Positions 29,703-39,966 of a stretch of 57,952 nt of DNA are shown piece by piece (position 1 is the stretch's first letter; each line of letters begins with the position of its first letter). The translations under genes were made by a program, and so were the position numbers. A model generated the notes under the pieces. That model was not told where the DNA came from, did no database searches, and saw only the letters and a program-made list of their open reading frames with translations. Source of the stretch: Deltaproteobacteria bacterium (GTDB lineage: Bacteria > Myxococcota_A > UBA9160 > UBA4427); contig NZHD01000097.1 of assembly GCA_002691205.1 (NCBI GenBank), positions 30,851-88,802 on the forward strand, given 5' to 3'.

Positions 29703-30845
29703 TCAGGTGCCGCCGACGGGCTCTCGGTACACTCGATTCCCAACCCCGGTGAGCAATTCATAGGCGATGGTCCCCGCCCATTCAGCCTGCTTCTCGACCC
29801 TAATCCCTGGTCCGCCTCCTGCGCTGGGCCCAAAATAGGTCGCCAAATCCCCTACGTGAACCGAAGCGTCTCCCAACTCCACTGCCAGGTAATCCATAGA
29901 CACCCGGCCCACAATGGGCCGCGGAGCCCCGGCGAGCCAAACCTGCCCGCGATTCGAAAGGACCCGCGGAACCCCGTCGGCATAACCCAGAGAGAGGGTG
30001 GCCACCCGCGTAGAGGATTCAGCACGCCAAGTACTCCCGTACCCGACCCCATCCCCTCGCAAAAGATTACGTACCGCCGCAACACGGGTCCGAACACTCA
30101 TCACTGGCTGAAAAGCTCGATCGGGGTCCTCACGATCCACACTCGTCGCTCCATAAAGCATGAGTCCGGGCCGAATCGCCGTCGCCTCGGGCAAAGCATT
30201 CAAAAGAATGTGGCCTGCATGCAGGGCCGAGGAATTCGAGGCGTGGATGGAAGCGGGCCGAATTCCAAGTTCCTGCCATTCCTCGATCAAACTTCGAAAA
30301 GCGTTGATTTGACTCAGTGACGCGGTCTGTTCCTCGGCATCCGCATGAGCGAAATGCGTATAAACCCCATCCAAACTGAGTCTAGGGTCCTCAGACACCG
30401 CTCGAACCATCGATGTCGCTTCCTGATGAGCGACCCCCATCCTCTGCATGCCGGTGTCGACTTCAATCTCAACGCCCATGGGCCGAGAGGCGATTTCCCC
30501 GGCCTCTCGAGCCAAGTCAAGGTCTTCCTCGGAGTGAATCACGGGGCATAATTTGCAGTCCGCACTCAATTGAGCGTCTCGCCCCGTCGTCATCCCCCCC
30601 ATCACCAGAATGTCACCGACAATGCCCGACTCTCGAAGCTCACAGCCCTCTTCGGGCGTCACGACACCAAAACGCCGGCACCCGGCGGCTTCCAGGCTCC
30701 TGGCCACGGAAATCGCCCCGTGGCCGTACGCGTCGGCTTTTACGACAGCGATCACGTCCCGACGACCCGAAAGTTCTCGGGTCCGCAGAAAATTGCGCTG
30801 CAAAGCGCTCAGATCGATGATTGCGTGCGCCCTTCGCTCGCTCAT
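29703..30845 (-). CDS. alr: Alanine racemase
   Basis: Alr interconverts L- and D-alanine with PLP, supplying D-alanine for peptidoglycan. The 380-residue sequence has the PLP lysine at K36 in VVKADAYGHGA, the GYGSTWRA region, the catalytic Tyr context LGYADGVPR and VGRVSMDY. Normal length; cytoplasmic. It is upstream of purH by 94 bases on the same strand and divergent from thiS. Confidence 0.96.
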   Translation of the reverse strand: MSERRAHAIIDLSALQRNFLRTRELSGRRDVIAVVKADAYGHGAISVARSLEAAGCRRFGVVTPEEGCELRESGIVGDILVMGGMTTGRDAQLSADCKLCPVIHSEEDLDLAREAGEIASRPMGVEIEVDTGMQRMGVAHQEATSMVRAVSEDPRLSLDGVYTHFAHADAEEQTASLSQINAFRSLIEEWQELGIRPASIHASNSSALHAGHILLNALPEATAIRPGLMLYGATSVDREDPDRAFQPVMSVRTRVAAVRNLLRGDGVGYGSTWRAESSTRVATLSLGYADGVPRVLSNRGQVWLAGAPRPIVGRVSMDYLAVELGDASVHVGDLATYFGPSAGGGPGIRVEKQAEWAGTIAYELLTGVGNRVYREPVGGT

Positions 30846-30984
30846 CCCCGGAAAGGCTCCTCTCGTTAGACGACCCGTCCAGGCCGCGCCGAAGCCGACA
30901 GGGTACCAGCGGCAGCGTCGGTGCGCCTCCGTTACCTTCAGAGCGTTTCATCCCGGCCACAAAACTGGAGTCAAAAGTAAGCGA

Positions 30985-31200
30985 ATGTCCGCAGAGCAAA
31001 GCTACGTCACTGTGAATGGGAAAGAACAACCCGTGCCTGAAAAGTGCACGATCCTAAAATTACTTGAAATGCTCGGCATGGCAGAAAAGCGCGTAGCGGT
31101 GGCACTCAATCAAGATGTCGTACCGCGATCCGGCCATGCCGAGGTTTTTTTACATCCAAACGACCAAATCGAGATTTTGGAAGCCGTTGGAGGAGGTTGA
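30985..31200 (+). CDS. thiS: Sulfur carrier protein ThiS
   Basis: ThiS carries the sulfur of thiazole as a C-terminal thiocarboxylate. The 71-residue ubiquitin-like protein has TVNGKEQPV near its start and ends in the required di-glycine (AVGGG). The frame is open far upstream inside the divergent alr gene, but the ATG at 30985 gives the normal ThiS length. It is immediately upstream of thiG. No TPP riboswitch motif was recognised in its 139-base upstream region. Confidence 0.93.
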   Translation: MSAEQSYVTVNGKEQPVPEKCTILKLLEMLGMAEKRVAVALNQDVVPRSGHAEVFLHPNDQIEILEAVGGG

Positions 31201-31203
31201 TTG

Positions 31204-31995
31204 ATGCCAGAGTTAGACAGACCCAGTCGGTGGAATGTCGGAGAGTACGAATTCACTTCGAGACTCATCGTCGGCAGTGGGAAATACGCATCCTTTGAGC
31301 AGAACCTAGAATGTGCCGAAGCTTCCGGGGCTGAAATGGTCACGGTTGCTCTTCGCAGAGTGAACTTTGATGCCGATCAAGGCCCGCGACTTCTCGACGT
31401 GGTTTCTCCAGAACGTTTTACAATCCTTCCAAACACCGCAGGCTGTTATACCGCCGAAGAGGCGATCACTACGGCTCGCTTAGGAAGAGAACTGCTGGAT
31501 ACCAACCTCATCAAGCTCGAAGTCATCGGCGATGAGCGAACGCTCTTCCCCGACGTGGCCGCCACTCTCGAAGCCGCAAAAATCCTCATTGACGAGGGCT
31601 TCACCGTCTTACCGTATATCACCGACGACCCAGTGGCCTGTCAAAGACTCGCTGGGATGGGATGTCCCGCTGTCATGCCTCTCGCGGCCCCCATCGGTTC
31701 CGGGATGGGCATCCGAAACCCGGCGAATCTTCGAATTATCATTGAAACGGTCGAAGTGCCTGTGATCGTCGATGCCGGAGTCGGGACCGCCAGCGATGCG
31801 GCCTTGGCTATGGAACTCGGCGCCACCGCCCTACTTATGAACACCGCCATCGCCCATGCCAAAGAGCCTGTCCGCATGGCCCATGCGATGCGGATGGGGG
31901 TCGAAGCCGGACGCCTCGCCTATGAATCGGGCCGTATGCCACAGCGACTCTATGCCTCGGCCTCCAGCCCTCTGGAAGGTATGGCCAACTTCTAG
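31204..31995 (+). CDS. thiG: Thiazole synthase ThiG
   Basis: ThiG builds the thiazole phosphate of thiamine from deoxyxylulose phosphate, dehydroglycine and ThiS thiocarboxylate. The 263-residue TIM barrel has LIVGSGKY near 21-28, the Schiff-base lysine K104 in [22 protein letters not shown] and the C-terminal phosphate loop ALLMNTAIA. The ATG at 31204 has AGGAGG seven bases upstream. A TTG directly before it is the weaker choice. It follows thiS after three bases. Confidence 0.96.
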   Translation: MPELDRPSRWNVGEYEFTSRLIVGSGKYASFEQNLECAEASGAEMVTVALRRVNFDADQGPRLLDVVSPERFTILPNTAGCYTAEEAITTARLGRELLDTNLIKLEVIGDERTLFPDVAATLEAAKILIDEGFTVLPYITDDPVACQRLAGMGCPAVMPLAAPIGSGMGIRNPANLRIIIETVEVPVIVDAGVGTASDAALAMELGATALLMNTAIAHAKEPVRMAHAMRMGVEAGRLAYESGRMPQRLYASASSPLEGMANF

Positions 31996-32054
31996 CCTCG
32001 ACGGCGCGCTCCATATCCACACTCGCCCGATCTGAGCGATCAAAGAAACGAGCC

Positions 32055-32687
32055 TTGAAGAAGCCCATCCTGAGCCTAGTCCTAGACCACCCAAGCGTTC
32101 AACGTCTCGGTCCCGAAACGTTGACCGAGGTCCTTCGGGCCGGCGTTGACTGGATTCAACTCCGCGACCGCAGCCTCGAAGGAAAGGATTGGTTCCACTG
32201 GGCCCAAGAGATGGGGCGCCTCGCCCACTCCGTCCGCCCGGACCTCGTCGTTTTGATCAACCGGCGCGTGGACGTGGCGCTGGCTTCGGGAGCTCAGGGA
32301 ACCCATCTTGGCTTTGATTCAGTCGCTCCCCAGACAGCACGAAACCTCCTCGGCCCTCGCTCGCGCATCGGCCTCTCCACTCATACCGCAGAAGAAGCGC
32401 TGACAGCCTCCGCTGAGGACATCGATTACGTCCATCTCGCACCCATCTTCGATCCTCTCTCGAAGCCCCGCGAAAGGAAAGCGCTGGGCTTAAAGCCCCT
32501 CCGATCCGCAACCTCGGGCGAACTTCCGATCATTGCTCAAGGGGGGCTCGCCGCCGGGGGATGCACGGAAGCGCTCAGAGCCGGCGCCACCGGCATCGCT
32601 GTCACCGGCACGGTCACCGAGGCCCAAAATCCGGGAGCGACCACAGCCGCTCTCCGAGCAGAGCTCGATGCTTTCTGCGACAAATAA
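32055..32687 (+). CDS. thiE: Thiamine-phosphate synthase ThiE
   Basis: ThiE couples the pyrimidine and thiazole halves to give thiamine phosphate. The 210-residue TIM barrel has WIQLRDRSLEG, LINRRVDVALASGAQGTHLG, IGLSTHTAEE, YVHLAPIFDP and GIAVTGTV, all in the expected order. It starts with TTG at 32055 without a strong ribosome-binding site, 59 bases after thiG. thiC, thiD, thiF and thiH are not in the window. Its stop is 8 bases from the convergent galK stop. Confidence 0.93.
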   Translation: MKKPILSLVLDHPSVQRLGPETLTEVLRAGVDWIQLRDRSLEGKDWFHWAQEMGRLAHSVRPDLVVLINRRVDVALASGAQGTHLGFDSVAPQTARNLLGPRSRIGLSTHTAEEALTASAEDIDYVHLAPIFDPLSKPRERKALGLKPLRSATSGELPIIAQGGLAAGGCTEALRAGATGIAVTGTVTEAQNPGATTAALRAELDAFCDK

Positions 32688-32695
32688 GGCGGTCT

Positions 32696-33868
32696 TCAGA
32701 AGCTGACCCGTTCAGCCCGAACGCCATCTGCGGGAAGAACGGACCAGCTCTCGGGACTCCGGCCAAATCGATTCAAGAATCCTTCGGCCACCTGGCTTCG
32801 GACTTCTTCGAGGCTTGCCGGAAGAACGAGATGCAGGGTGCACCCTCCCCCGCCCGCTCCTGTCAATCGAGAGCCCAAAACCCCCGGAAGGCGGTCCGTG
32901 AATTCACATAGCCAATCGAGCTCTGGAATTGAAACCTCGTAATCATCCCGCAGACTGGCTTGCCCCTGGGCCAGCAAGGGTCCCAGAGCCGCCTGGTCTC
33001 CGCTGCGCAAAGCGGTGCAAAAAGCTTCGACCCGGGCATTTTCCGAGATGACGTGACGTGCTCTCTTAAATTCAAGCGATGGCAGAACCAGAGCCAGTTG
33101 GGGCAAATCCCCCAAAGCCAAATCAGATAATGCGGTCCTCTCAGGGCTCAGCAGACCCGAATCCTGCGCGCCCTTGAGAGCCCGTCCGCACTCGGCGACC
33201 CGCTCTAAATAAAAACTCTGAGCGAGATGTCGCGTCACTCCAGAATGAAAAATAAGGATCTGAAAGGCTTCACCCTCAATCGAAATGGGCTCGACCTTGG
33301 AATCTCTGCAATCAATCCGCAAAGCGGACCCCTTGAGGCCCAAGGCGCTGGCCAGAGGATCTAGAGGGCCACAGCCAATGCCTACAAAATGACTCTCTGC
33401 GCGATGCGCAATCTCGGCACACGATCGATTGGAAAGTTCAAAACCCAGCGCGCCATTCAAAGCCGCAACAAGGGACACACTGAGGGCCGCCGAACTTGAG
33501 AGCCCAGCACCCACGGGCACTGAACTGGTCACGGCGAGATCGAAGCCAGGCCCTTTGAGCCCACGTTCTGCCAAAGCGAGAACGACCCCCTTCACATAGT
33601 CGGTCCATTCCCCCTTCATCTCGTGATCGTGAATGGAAAAAATACGATCTTCGGCTAAATCCCACGCACCCGCATGGATCTCTTCATCCTCTCTTAGCGT
33701 CACCAAACTTAGGGTCGAACGGTCGATGGCACAGGGCAAAACGAGGCCCTGGTTATAATCCGTATGCTCACCGATCAAATTCACTCGGCCAGGGGCGCGA
33801 GCGGCCCAAAATGGAGAGCGGGAAAATTCCTCCTTGAAGCGAGTCGCCTCTTCGCCGGTAACCATCAT
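32696..33868 (-). CDS. galK: Galactokinase
   Basis: A 390-residue GHMP kinase that phosphorylates galactose at C1. The galactokinase signature GRVNLIGEHTDYNQG, the GHMP ATP loop VGAGLSSSAALSVSL, and the C-terminal GAGGGGCTLHLV are present. The catalytic-Asp motif is CGPLDPLAS, where most galactokinases have a Gln after the Asp and here it is Pro. The acid itself is kept. The ATG is preceded by a GGGAGAGG site. Other Leloir genes are not in the window. A role in sugar salvage or glycan precursor supply is inferred. Confidence 0.92.
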   Translation of the reverse strand: MMVTGEEATRFKEEFSRSPFWAARAPGRVNLIGEHTDYNQGLVLPCAIDRSTLSLVTLREDEEIHAGAWDLAEDRIFSIHDHEMKGEWTDYVKGVVLALAERGLKGPGFDLAVTSSVPVGAGLSSSAALSVSLVAALNGALGFELSNRSCAEIAHRAESHFVGIGCGPLDPLASALGLKGSALRIDCRDSKVEPISIEGEAFQILIFHSGVTRHLAQSFYLERVAECGRALKGAQDSGLLSPERTALSDLALGDLPQLALVLPSLEFKRARHVISENARVEAFCTALRSGDQAALGPLLAQGQASLRDDYEVSIPELDWLCEFTDRLPGVLGSRLTGAGGGGCTLHLVLPASLEEVRSQVAEGFLNRFGRSPESWSVLPADGVRAERVSF

Positions 33869-34078
33869 GGTACCTCTCCCCCCTCGTGTCCGAAAAATCC
33901 TGATATTTCAAGCTTCCGCGCCCCTTGCGCCTGTTTCTCACGGCCTTGAGAGCGATAATCTGAACTGCTGATCTGCGGGCGGGGCCTCAGTATAAAAACT
34001 GGAACTCCACACTCGACTCCAGGGGCGTTATTCTCCGATCTGGAGCCTGCGTCCCTCTTCATAAATTGAAAGCCCACG

Positions 34079-35482
34079 ATGAACAATACACGGCCTAAGC
34101 GCAAAACGTCGAGTCAGGGAGGGCGCACCTGTTCGCTCTCCGTGGCCCCGCTGTGGCGCGCTGTCGTCATGGGTTCTTTCTGGCTGATCGCCAGCACCGT
34201 GCATGCCCAAGACCCTTTTTTGCGCCGAACCGCCACCGTCGAAGTCGTTGAACGCAGAGGCCCCGCGGTGGTCAGCATTACCACTGAAAAGATTTTAAGC
34301 CCCTCCAATACTTTGGGCTCCCAACGAAATCACCCTCAATTTAACCGCTATTTCTCCGACCTTTTTGAATCGGACCGCCCAAACACAGGCAGCAACCTTG
34401 GCTCGGGCGTCATCATTAGTGAGTCAGGACTCGTGCTCACCAACGAACATGTGGTCACCCGCGCTTCAAGAATCGATGTCCGTTTAGCCGATGGGCGTTC
34501 GTTTTCGGCCAAGATCATCGGGGCCGACCCCACCAACGACATTGCTGTGCTCATGATCGAAACCGATGAGGCCCTCCCCTGGATTCCTCCCGGCGAAACC
34601 ACTGACATTATGGTGGGGGAACCAGTCATTGCGATTGGAAATCCTTTTGGCCTATCCAATACAGTCACTACCGGCGTTGTGTCCGCCATCGATCGCTCCG
34701 TCCAGGGAGCGGAGCGCATGTTTCATGGTTTTATTCAAACCGATGCCTCCATTAACGCGGGCAATTCAGGGGGGCCTTTGCTGAATGCCGAAGGAACGCT
34801 GATTGGCATCAATACGGCCATTTGGGGAAAATCCGAAGGCATTGCTTTTGCGATCCCCATCGACTCCGCGCAAAGAGTCATGGAAGAACTCATCGAGCAC
34901 GGCGAGGTTCCTCCCGTCACACTCGGGCTTGAATTTCAAAGACTCGACCCCGCCCTCAGTGAAGTCATGGAACTTCCCAATAATATAGGCGGGGCTCTCC
35001 TAAGCCGCGTCCACCCGGGAGGCGCTGCTGAGCGGGCGGGCCTTGAACGAGGCGATGTTCTTGCGGAATTTGACGGGCGGCGAATCGAAGGGGCACGTCA
35101 ACTCTTCGAGATCCTTCAAACAATGACACCTGATCAGACCATCGAGCTAAAGGTCTGGCGGGACGGGAAGTTTATCCAAGTCGACCTTGTGGCTCAAAAA
35201 ATCCCCGAAAATGTAGGCACGCAACTGGCGCATCGACTCCTCGGCTTCGAACTCAATCAACTAGACTCCAACTTCTATGCTGTCAAACGAATCAGAAACG
35301 GCTCCCCAGCCCACCAGAGCGCCATTGAAAAGGGAGATGTTTTGCTCGGAGTCAATGGCCTCCCCCTCACCGACGAGGCTTCCCTCAAACGAGCCATGCT
35401 GAGCCTTCAAGGTCGGGATCGAGCTTTGATCATGATTCAACGCGACGGAGGCCGTTACCATGTGAATGTCCCGCTACACTAA
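34079..35482 (+). CDS. Periplasmic HtrA/Deg-family serine protease with two PDZ domains
   Basis: A 467-residue trypsin-like protease with a likely Sec signal peptide (positively charged start, hydrophobic core about 28-40, cleavage near VHA-QD). The catalytic triad is H124 (TNEHVV), D154 (TNDIAVL) and S230 (GNSGGP). Two PDZ domains follow, the first around GGALLSRVHPGGAAERAG and the second around NGSPAHQSAIEKGDVLLG. It is shorter than its neighbour and lacks the long glycine-rich insert before the His motif. Function is probably degrading or chaperoning misfolded envelope proteins. Confidence 0.9.
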   Translation: MNNTRPKRKTSSQGGRTCSLSVAPLWRAVVMGSFWLIASTVHAQDPFLRRTATVEVVERRGPAVVSITTEKILSPSNTLGSQRNHPQFNRYFSDLFESDRPNTGSNLGSGVIISESGLVLTNEHVVTRASRIDVRLADGRSFSAKIIGADPTNDIAVLMIETDEALPWIPPGETTDIMVGEPVIAIGNPFGLSNTVTTGVVSAIDRSVQGAERMFHGFIQTDASINAGNSGGPLLNAEGTLIGINTAIWGKSEGIAFAIPIDSAQRVMEELIEHGEVPPVTLGLEFQRLDPALSEVMELPNNIGGALLSRVHPGGAAERAGLERGDVLAEFDGRRIEGARQLFEILQTMTPDQTIELKVWRDGKFIQVDLVAQKIPENVGTQLAHRLLGFELNQLDSNFYAVKRIRNGSPAHQSAIEKGDVLLGVNGLPLTDEASLKRAMLSLQGRDRALIMIQRDGGRYHVNVPLH

Positions 35483-35544
35483 GATAACTGGGATGAAACC
35501 AAACGCATCGTCCCTCACAATAAACAAACTTCCCTCTCACTCTT

Positions 35545-35569
35545 AGAGGCTTTCTTGGGCAAAGCCTCT
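35545..35569. other. Perfect 9-bp inverted repeat between the two htrA genes
   Basis: AGAGGCTTT, a seven-base loop and AAAGCCTCT form a perfect 9-bp stem in the 147-base gap between the two protease genes. There is no T tract after it on the plus strand, so it is not a standard intrinsic terminator. It may be an RNA-stability element or an attenuator separating expression of the two genes. Confidence 0.5.
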
Positions 35570-35629
35570 CACCCATTCAGCGTACTTGAGCGCCCATCGA
35601 AATAGTCCTCATCGGACAAGGAGATCTAC

Positions 35630-37144
35630 GTGAAGCGATTTTCAACAAGAAGTATGGCCGCCTTTGTGATCTTTACATTGATGCAAATAAGTGCCCCTTC
35701 TTTCGCGAAGAACGAAGAAACTTCACCGGGATTATTCGATCGACTGCTGGGTCGAGATCAAGCGGAAACAACCCCAGTCACCGAAACCACAGCGGACAAG
35801 TTTTGGGAATCCGAGAGCGAGGCTCTCTCCCCAATTCCTGCGGGCACACACCCGGGCTTCGCCGATCTCGCCGAACGCGTTTCGCCCGGTGTCGTCAGTA
35901 TTCGCACCTCGCAAACCGTCTCAGGCAACCGTGGCGGAGCCCCCCATGGATTTGGCGAAATGCTCCCCTTTCCTTTCAGAGGCGGGGGCGGCGACGGCAA
36001 GCCCCGCAAAAGAGAAGGGGCGGGAAGTGGTTTTGTGATCTCGAAAGACGGCTACATCGTGACAAACAACCATGTCATTGAAGATATGGATGAGGTCATC
36101 GTCGCTTTTAAAAATGGAACGGAACTTGAAGCCTCAATCGTCGGTCGAGATCCAAAAACAGATATCGCATTAATCAAAGTCGAGCCTGAAAACCCGCTGC
36201 TTGCACTCCCGCTGGGCAACAGCGAAGTCATTCGACCAGGAGACTGGGTCGTGGCCATCGGGAACCCTTTCGGACTCGAACACACAGTCACCGCAGGCAT
36301 TGTCTCTGCTATGCACCGGCGTGACGTGATCGGAGGAAGTTACGACGATTTCATCCAAACCGATGCAGCGATCAACCCAGGGAACTCAGGTGGGCCGCTC
36401 ATGAACCTGGCGGGCGAAGTCATCGGCATTAATACAGCCATCAACCCGCGCGCGAATACCATCGGCTTTACGGTCCCCATCAACATGGCCAAGACGATCT
36501 TGCCTCAACTCCGTTCTCAGGGAAAAGTCACACGGGGTTGGCTTGGTGTGGTCATTCAAGGCATTACCCCTGAATTGGCTGAGTCCTTTGGTTTAGAGAA
36601 TGAATTTGGGGCGCTTGTTTCTAAGGTCTTGCCCGAAAGCCCTGCCCTCGATGCCGGCATTGAACGAGGGGACGTGATTGTCGAATTCAACCAAAGTCCC
36701 GTCAAAGAGTGGCGTGAACTTCCAAGACTGGTCGGAGAGACACCCGTGAATGAGCCGGTCCAAGTGATCGTTGTACGCAACGGTGAGCGCAAAACACTGA
36801 AAGTCAAAGTCGGCGCGCTGGACGAACCCGAATTGGCCGGAATAGAGAGCCCGGACACCGACCTTTCTGAATTCGGACTCCGTGCACAAAATCTCACTCC
36901 TGAACTCTCCGAACAACTCGGCGTCGAAGGAGACGGTGGAGTCATCATCACTGAAGTGGAACCCGGAAGCCCCGCTGAGGAAGCGGGAATTCAACGGGGC
37001 GATGTCATCATCGAAGTCGATCGCAAAGAGATCAACACTCTCGGCGAACTAAAGGCTCGACTCGCTGATACGGACAAAAGTGCGCTCATCCTCGTTCGTC
37101 GAGGCGACTCCACGATCTATGTCCCTCTCAAGCGACGCGAATGA
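35630..37144 (+). CDS. degP: Do/DegP-family periplasmic serine endopeptidase
   Basis: A 504-residue DegP/DegQ/MucD-type protease-chaperone with a signal peptide (cleavage near SFA-KN, about residue 26). The triad is H148 (TNNHVI), D178 (KTDIAL) and S253 (GNSGGP). A glycine-rich loop (about 100-125) precedes the protease core, and two PDZ domains follow (GALVSKVLPESPALDAG and GVIITEVEPGSPAEEAG). The GTG start at 35630 has AAGGAG six bases upstream. It is the canonical member of the tandem pair. Confidence 0.94.
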   Translation: MKRFSTRSMAAFVIFTLMQISAPSFAKNEETSPGLFDRLLGRDQAETTPVTETTADKFWESESEALSPIPAGTHPGFADLAERVSPGVVSIRTSQTVSGNRGGAPHGFGEMLPFPFRGGGGDGKPRKREGAGSGFVISKDGYIVTNNHVIEDMDEVIVAFKNGTELEASIVGRDPKTDIALIKVEPENPLLALPLGNSEVIRPGDWVVAIGNPFGLEHTVTAGIVSAMHRRDVIGGSYDDFIQTDAAINPGNSGGPLMNLAGEVIGINTAINPRANTIGFTVPINMAKTILPQLRSQGKVTRGWLGVVIQGITPELAESFGLENEFGALVSKVLPESPALDAGIERGDVIVEFNQSPVKEWRELPRLVGETPVNEPVQVIVVRNGERKTLKVKVGALDEPELAGIESPDTDLSEFGLRAQNLTPELSEQLGVEGDGGVIITEVEPGSPAEEAGIQRGDVIIEVDRKEINTLGELKARLADTDKSALILVRRGDSTIYVPLKRRE

Positions 37145-37299
37145 ATACAAAAAGTTCGACCAAAAAATAAATCAGTGCTCTGAGAATGATTTAAACAACA
37201 CGCGATGATGCCCCGAGGGCGACGGTCTCTCCTTGGAATTCGGGATTTTTCATGTGGCCGGGCCTTGCACCCACTCAAAGCGTGCACAGCCTACGGAGC

Positions 37300-39891
37300 A
37301 TGAGATATGACAAATTTACGATCAAAAGCCAAGAAGCGATTCAAACCGCGCAAGCCCTAGCCGGCGACCGCAATCACTCCGTCGTGGAGTCATTGCACCT
37401 CTTATCTGCGCTCTTAGACCAAGCCGATAGCAGCACGCTCCCTATCCTTCAAAAGTTAGGTGTGAGCATTCCCACCGTGACTCAAAAAGTAGAAGCGGCC
37501 CTCACAGCTATGCCTCGAGTCACTGGCGCTCACCAAGTTCAGATGGGTCAAACGGCCTCTCAGATCCTCACCGATTCTTTTAAAGAAGCCGAAGGTCTGA
37601 AGGACGAATATGTCTCTACAGAACACATCCTTCTTGCTCTTTCAGCCAATCCTAAAGACCAGGCTGGAAAGCTACTTCAAAGCGTCGGAGCTCACAGAGA
37701 GGCTATTCTGCAAGCTCTCACCTCCGTTCGGGGCAGTGCTCGTGTGACGGACCCAGACCCCGAGTCAAAATACCAAGCTCTCGAAAAATACGGGCGCGAC
37801 CTCACCGAGGTGGCACGTTCGGGTCAACTTGACCCCGTGGTAGGTCGAGACGAAGAGATTCGTCGCGTCATCCAAGTTTTGTCACGCCGCAGCAAAAATA
37901 ATCCGGTTTTAATCGGCGAACCAGGCGTGGGCAAAACCGCGATCGCGGAGGGTCTAGCTCAAAGAATCGTGGCTGGAGATGTCCCGGAAAGCCTGAGAGA
38001 CCGTCGCTTGGTTGCCCTGGACATTGGCTCTCTCATCGCCGGCGCCAAATACAGAGGTGAATTTGAAGATCGACTTAAGGCGGTCCTCCGGGAAGTGGAT
38101 GAAGCCAAGGGCGAGATTATTCTCTTCATTGATGAGCTTCATACCATCGTGGGCGCCGGGGCTGCAGAAGGAGCCGCCGACGCAGCGAACATGCTGAAGC
38201 CCGCTCTTGCGCGCGGCGAACTCCATTGTGTCGGCGCCACCACTCTGGACGAATACAGAAAGCATGTCGAAAAGGACTCAGCGCTCGAGCGTCGATTTCA
38301 ACCGGTCTTCGTCGGTGAACCCAGTGTTGAAGACACGATTTCGATCCTCCGAGGCCTCAAAGAGCGTTACGAAGTGCATCATGGCGTCAGGATCTCTGAC
38401 AACGCCTTGGTCACAGCGGCGACGCTATCGAGTCGTTATATCGCGGATCGCTTCCTTCCTGACAAAGCCATCGACCTCATGGATGAGGCAGCCAGCCGCG
38501 TCCGCGTTCAGATTGATTCCATGCCAGAAGAGCTGGATCAAATTGAACGAAAGCGTATGCAACTCGAGATTGAGCGCGAAGCTCTAAAAAAAGAAAATGA
38601 TGAAGCCAGTGCTGCGCGAAGCTCAGCAGTGGAGCTTGAAATTGCTGACCTTCGAGGGCGATCCGATGCCATGAAGGCGCGGTGGCAAAATGAGAAGTCG
38701 GCCATCGCCCAACTCAGTCAAACTAAGGAACGCAAAGAGCACCTTGAGCTTGAACTGGATCGGGTGACACGTTCCGGAAATCTTGAGAGAGCCGCTGAAA
38801 TTCGATACGGAGATCTCGTCCATCTTGAGAAAACCATCAAAGATTCTCAGCAGACCCTCGACGACCTTCAGGCCGGGGGATCTCTTCTGAGCGAGGAGGT
38901 CACCGGCGAAGAAATCGCTGAAATTGTCTCTAAATGGACTGGGGTCCCAGTTACAAAAATGCTGGAAAGCGAGCAGTCCAAACTGATTCAAATGGAAACA
39001 CAACTTCACAAAAGAGTGGTGGGTCAAGACGAGGCCCTGGAATCTGTATCAAATGCTGTCCGTCGTGCTCGGGCGGGCGTTCAGGACCCCGACCGACCCA
39101 TCGGGTCTTTCATTTTCCTTGGCCCGACAGGGGTTGGGAAGACGGAAACGGCGAGAGCCTTGGCCGAGTTTCTCTTTGACGACGAGAACGCGATGGTCCG
39201 AGTCGATATGAGTGAATTCATGGAGAAGCACTCGGTGTCGCGATTGATCGGGGCACCACCCGGATATGTCGGATACGAAGAAGGCGGAACACTCACCGAA
39301 GCTGTTCGAAGGCGTCCGTATAGCGTGGTCCTTTTTGACGAAATCGAAAAGGCGCACCCCGATGTATTCAATGTCTTTCTTCAAATTCTCGACGATGGAC
39401 GGCTGACGGATGGTCAAGGTCGGACGGTCGATTTCCGAAATTCAGTCTTGATCATGACCTCCAATGTCGGAAGCGAATTCATTGTCGATTTATCAGAAGA
39501 GAAGAATGCGGATGAGATCAGAAAGCATGTGATGGACTCCTTAAAGGCTCAATTCAAGCCTGAGTTCCTAAACCGTGTTGATGATGTCATGATCTATCAT
39601 CAACTTGAGAGGTCTCAAATTGGCCACATCGCGGAACTCCAAATCCAACGGGTGAAGAACCTCGTGGCCGACAGGAGACTGGAGCTTGATGTGAGCCCCG
39701 AAGCCATCGAACTTCTCTCAGATCGAGGGTATGACCCGCAGTACGGAGCGCGTCCTCTGAAACGAGTGATCCAACGTATGCTTCAGGACCCTCTGGCTAT
39801 TCGAATCCTCGAAGGCGACTTCCCGGAAGGATCAAAGATTCGAGTCAGCGTCAATCGTGAGACAGACGATCTAGAACTCAGTCGTTTCTAA
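37300..39891 (+). CDS. clpB: ATP-dependent disaggregase ClpB
   Basis: ClpB extracts polypeptides from aggregates together with DnaK. The 863-residue product has the Clp-N domain, NBD1 with Walker A GEPGVGKT (about 206-213), the coiled-coil middle domain (charged heptads around 400-530), and NBD2 with Walker A GPTGVGKT (about 608). It lacks a ClpP-binding loop, as expected for ClpB. The frame opens at an ATG at 37252, but the ATG at 37300 gives the conserved MRYDKFT start. No CIRCE or clear heat-shock promoter was seen upstream. Confidence 0.96.
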   Translation: MRYDKFTIKSQEAIQTAQALAGDRNHSVVESLHLLSALLDQADSSTLPILQKLGVSIPTVTQKVEAALTAMPRVTGAHQVQMGQTASQILTDSFKEAEGLKDEYVSTEHILLALSANPKDQAGKLLQSVGAHREAILQALTSVRGSARVTDPDPESKYQALEKYGRDLTEVARSGQLDPVVGRDEEIRRVIQVLSRRSKNNPVLIGEPGVGKTAIAEGLAQRIVAGDVPESLRDRRLVALDIGSLIAGAKYRGEFEDRLKAVLREVDEAKGEIILFIDELHTIVGAGAAEGAADAANMLKPALARGELHCVGATTLDEYRKHVEKDSALERRFQPVFVGEPSVEDTISILRGLKERYEVHHGVRISDNALVTAATLSSRYIADRFLPDKAIDLMDEAASRVRVQIDSMPEELDQIERKRMQLEIEREALKKENDEASAARSSAVELEIADLRGRSDAMKARWQNEKSAIAQLSQTKERKEHLELELDRVTRSGNLERAAEIRYGDLVHLEKTIKDSQQTLDDLQAGGSLLSEEVTGEEIAEIVSKWTGVPVTKMLESEQSKLIQMETQLHKRVVGQDEALESVSNAVRRARAGVQDPDRPIGSFIFLGPTGVGKTETARALAEFLFDDENAMVRVDMSEFMEKHSVSRLIGAPPGYVGYEEGGTLTEAVRRRPYSVVLFDEIEKAHPDVFNVFLQILDDGRLTDGQGRTVDFRNSVLIMTSNVGSEFIVDLSEEKNADEIRKHVMDSLKAQFKPEFLNRVDDVMIYHQLERSQIGHIAELQIQRVKNLVADRRLELDVSPEAIELLSDRGYDPQYGARPLKRVIQRMLQDPLAIRILEGDFPEGSKIRVSVNRETDDLELSRF

Positions 39892-39925
39892 TGAGACGCT
39901 TCGGCTCTCTGCATGCAAAGACGAT

Positions 39926-39966
39926 TCTCTAGGGGTGCATGGGTGCTCCCCAAGCGTCCCTAGAGA
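39926..39966. other. Long-range 9-bp inverted repeat between convergent clpB and elp3
   Basis: TCTCTAGGG at 39926-39934 is exactly complementary to CCCTAGAGA at 39958-39966, with a 23-base GC-rich loop between them. It spans the gap between the clpB stop and the elp3 stop and could stop or stabilise transcripts from both sides. No T tract follows on either strand, so terminator function is uncertain. Confidence 0.4.

Noticed and set aside
30846..30984. TPP riboswitch upstream of thiS
   Set aside because: The conserved CTGAGA and ACCTGA core elements are not present in this spacer.
37145..37299. CIRCE element or sigma-32 promoter before clpB
   Set aside because: No GAGTGC inverted repeat and no convincing CTTGAA / CCCCAT pair with correct spacing.
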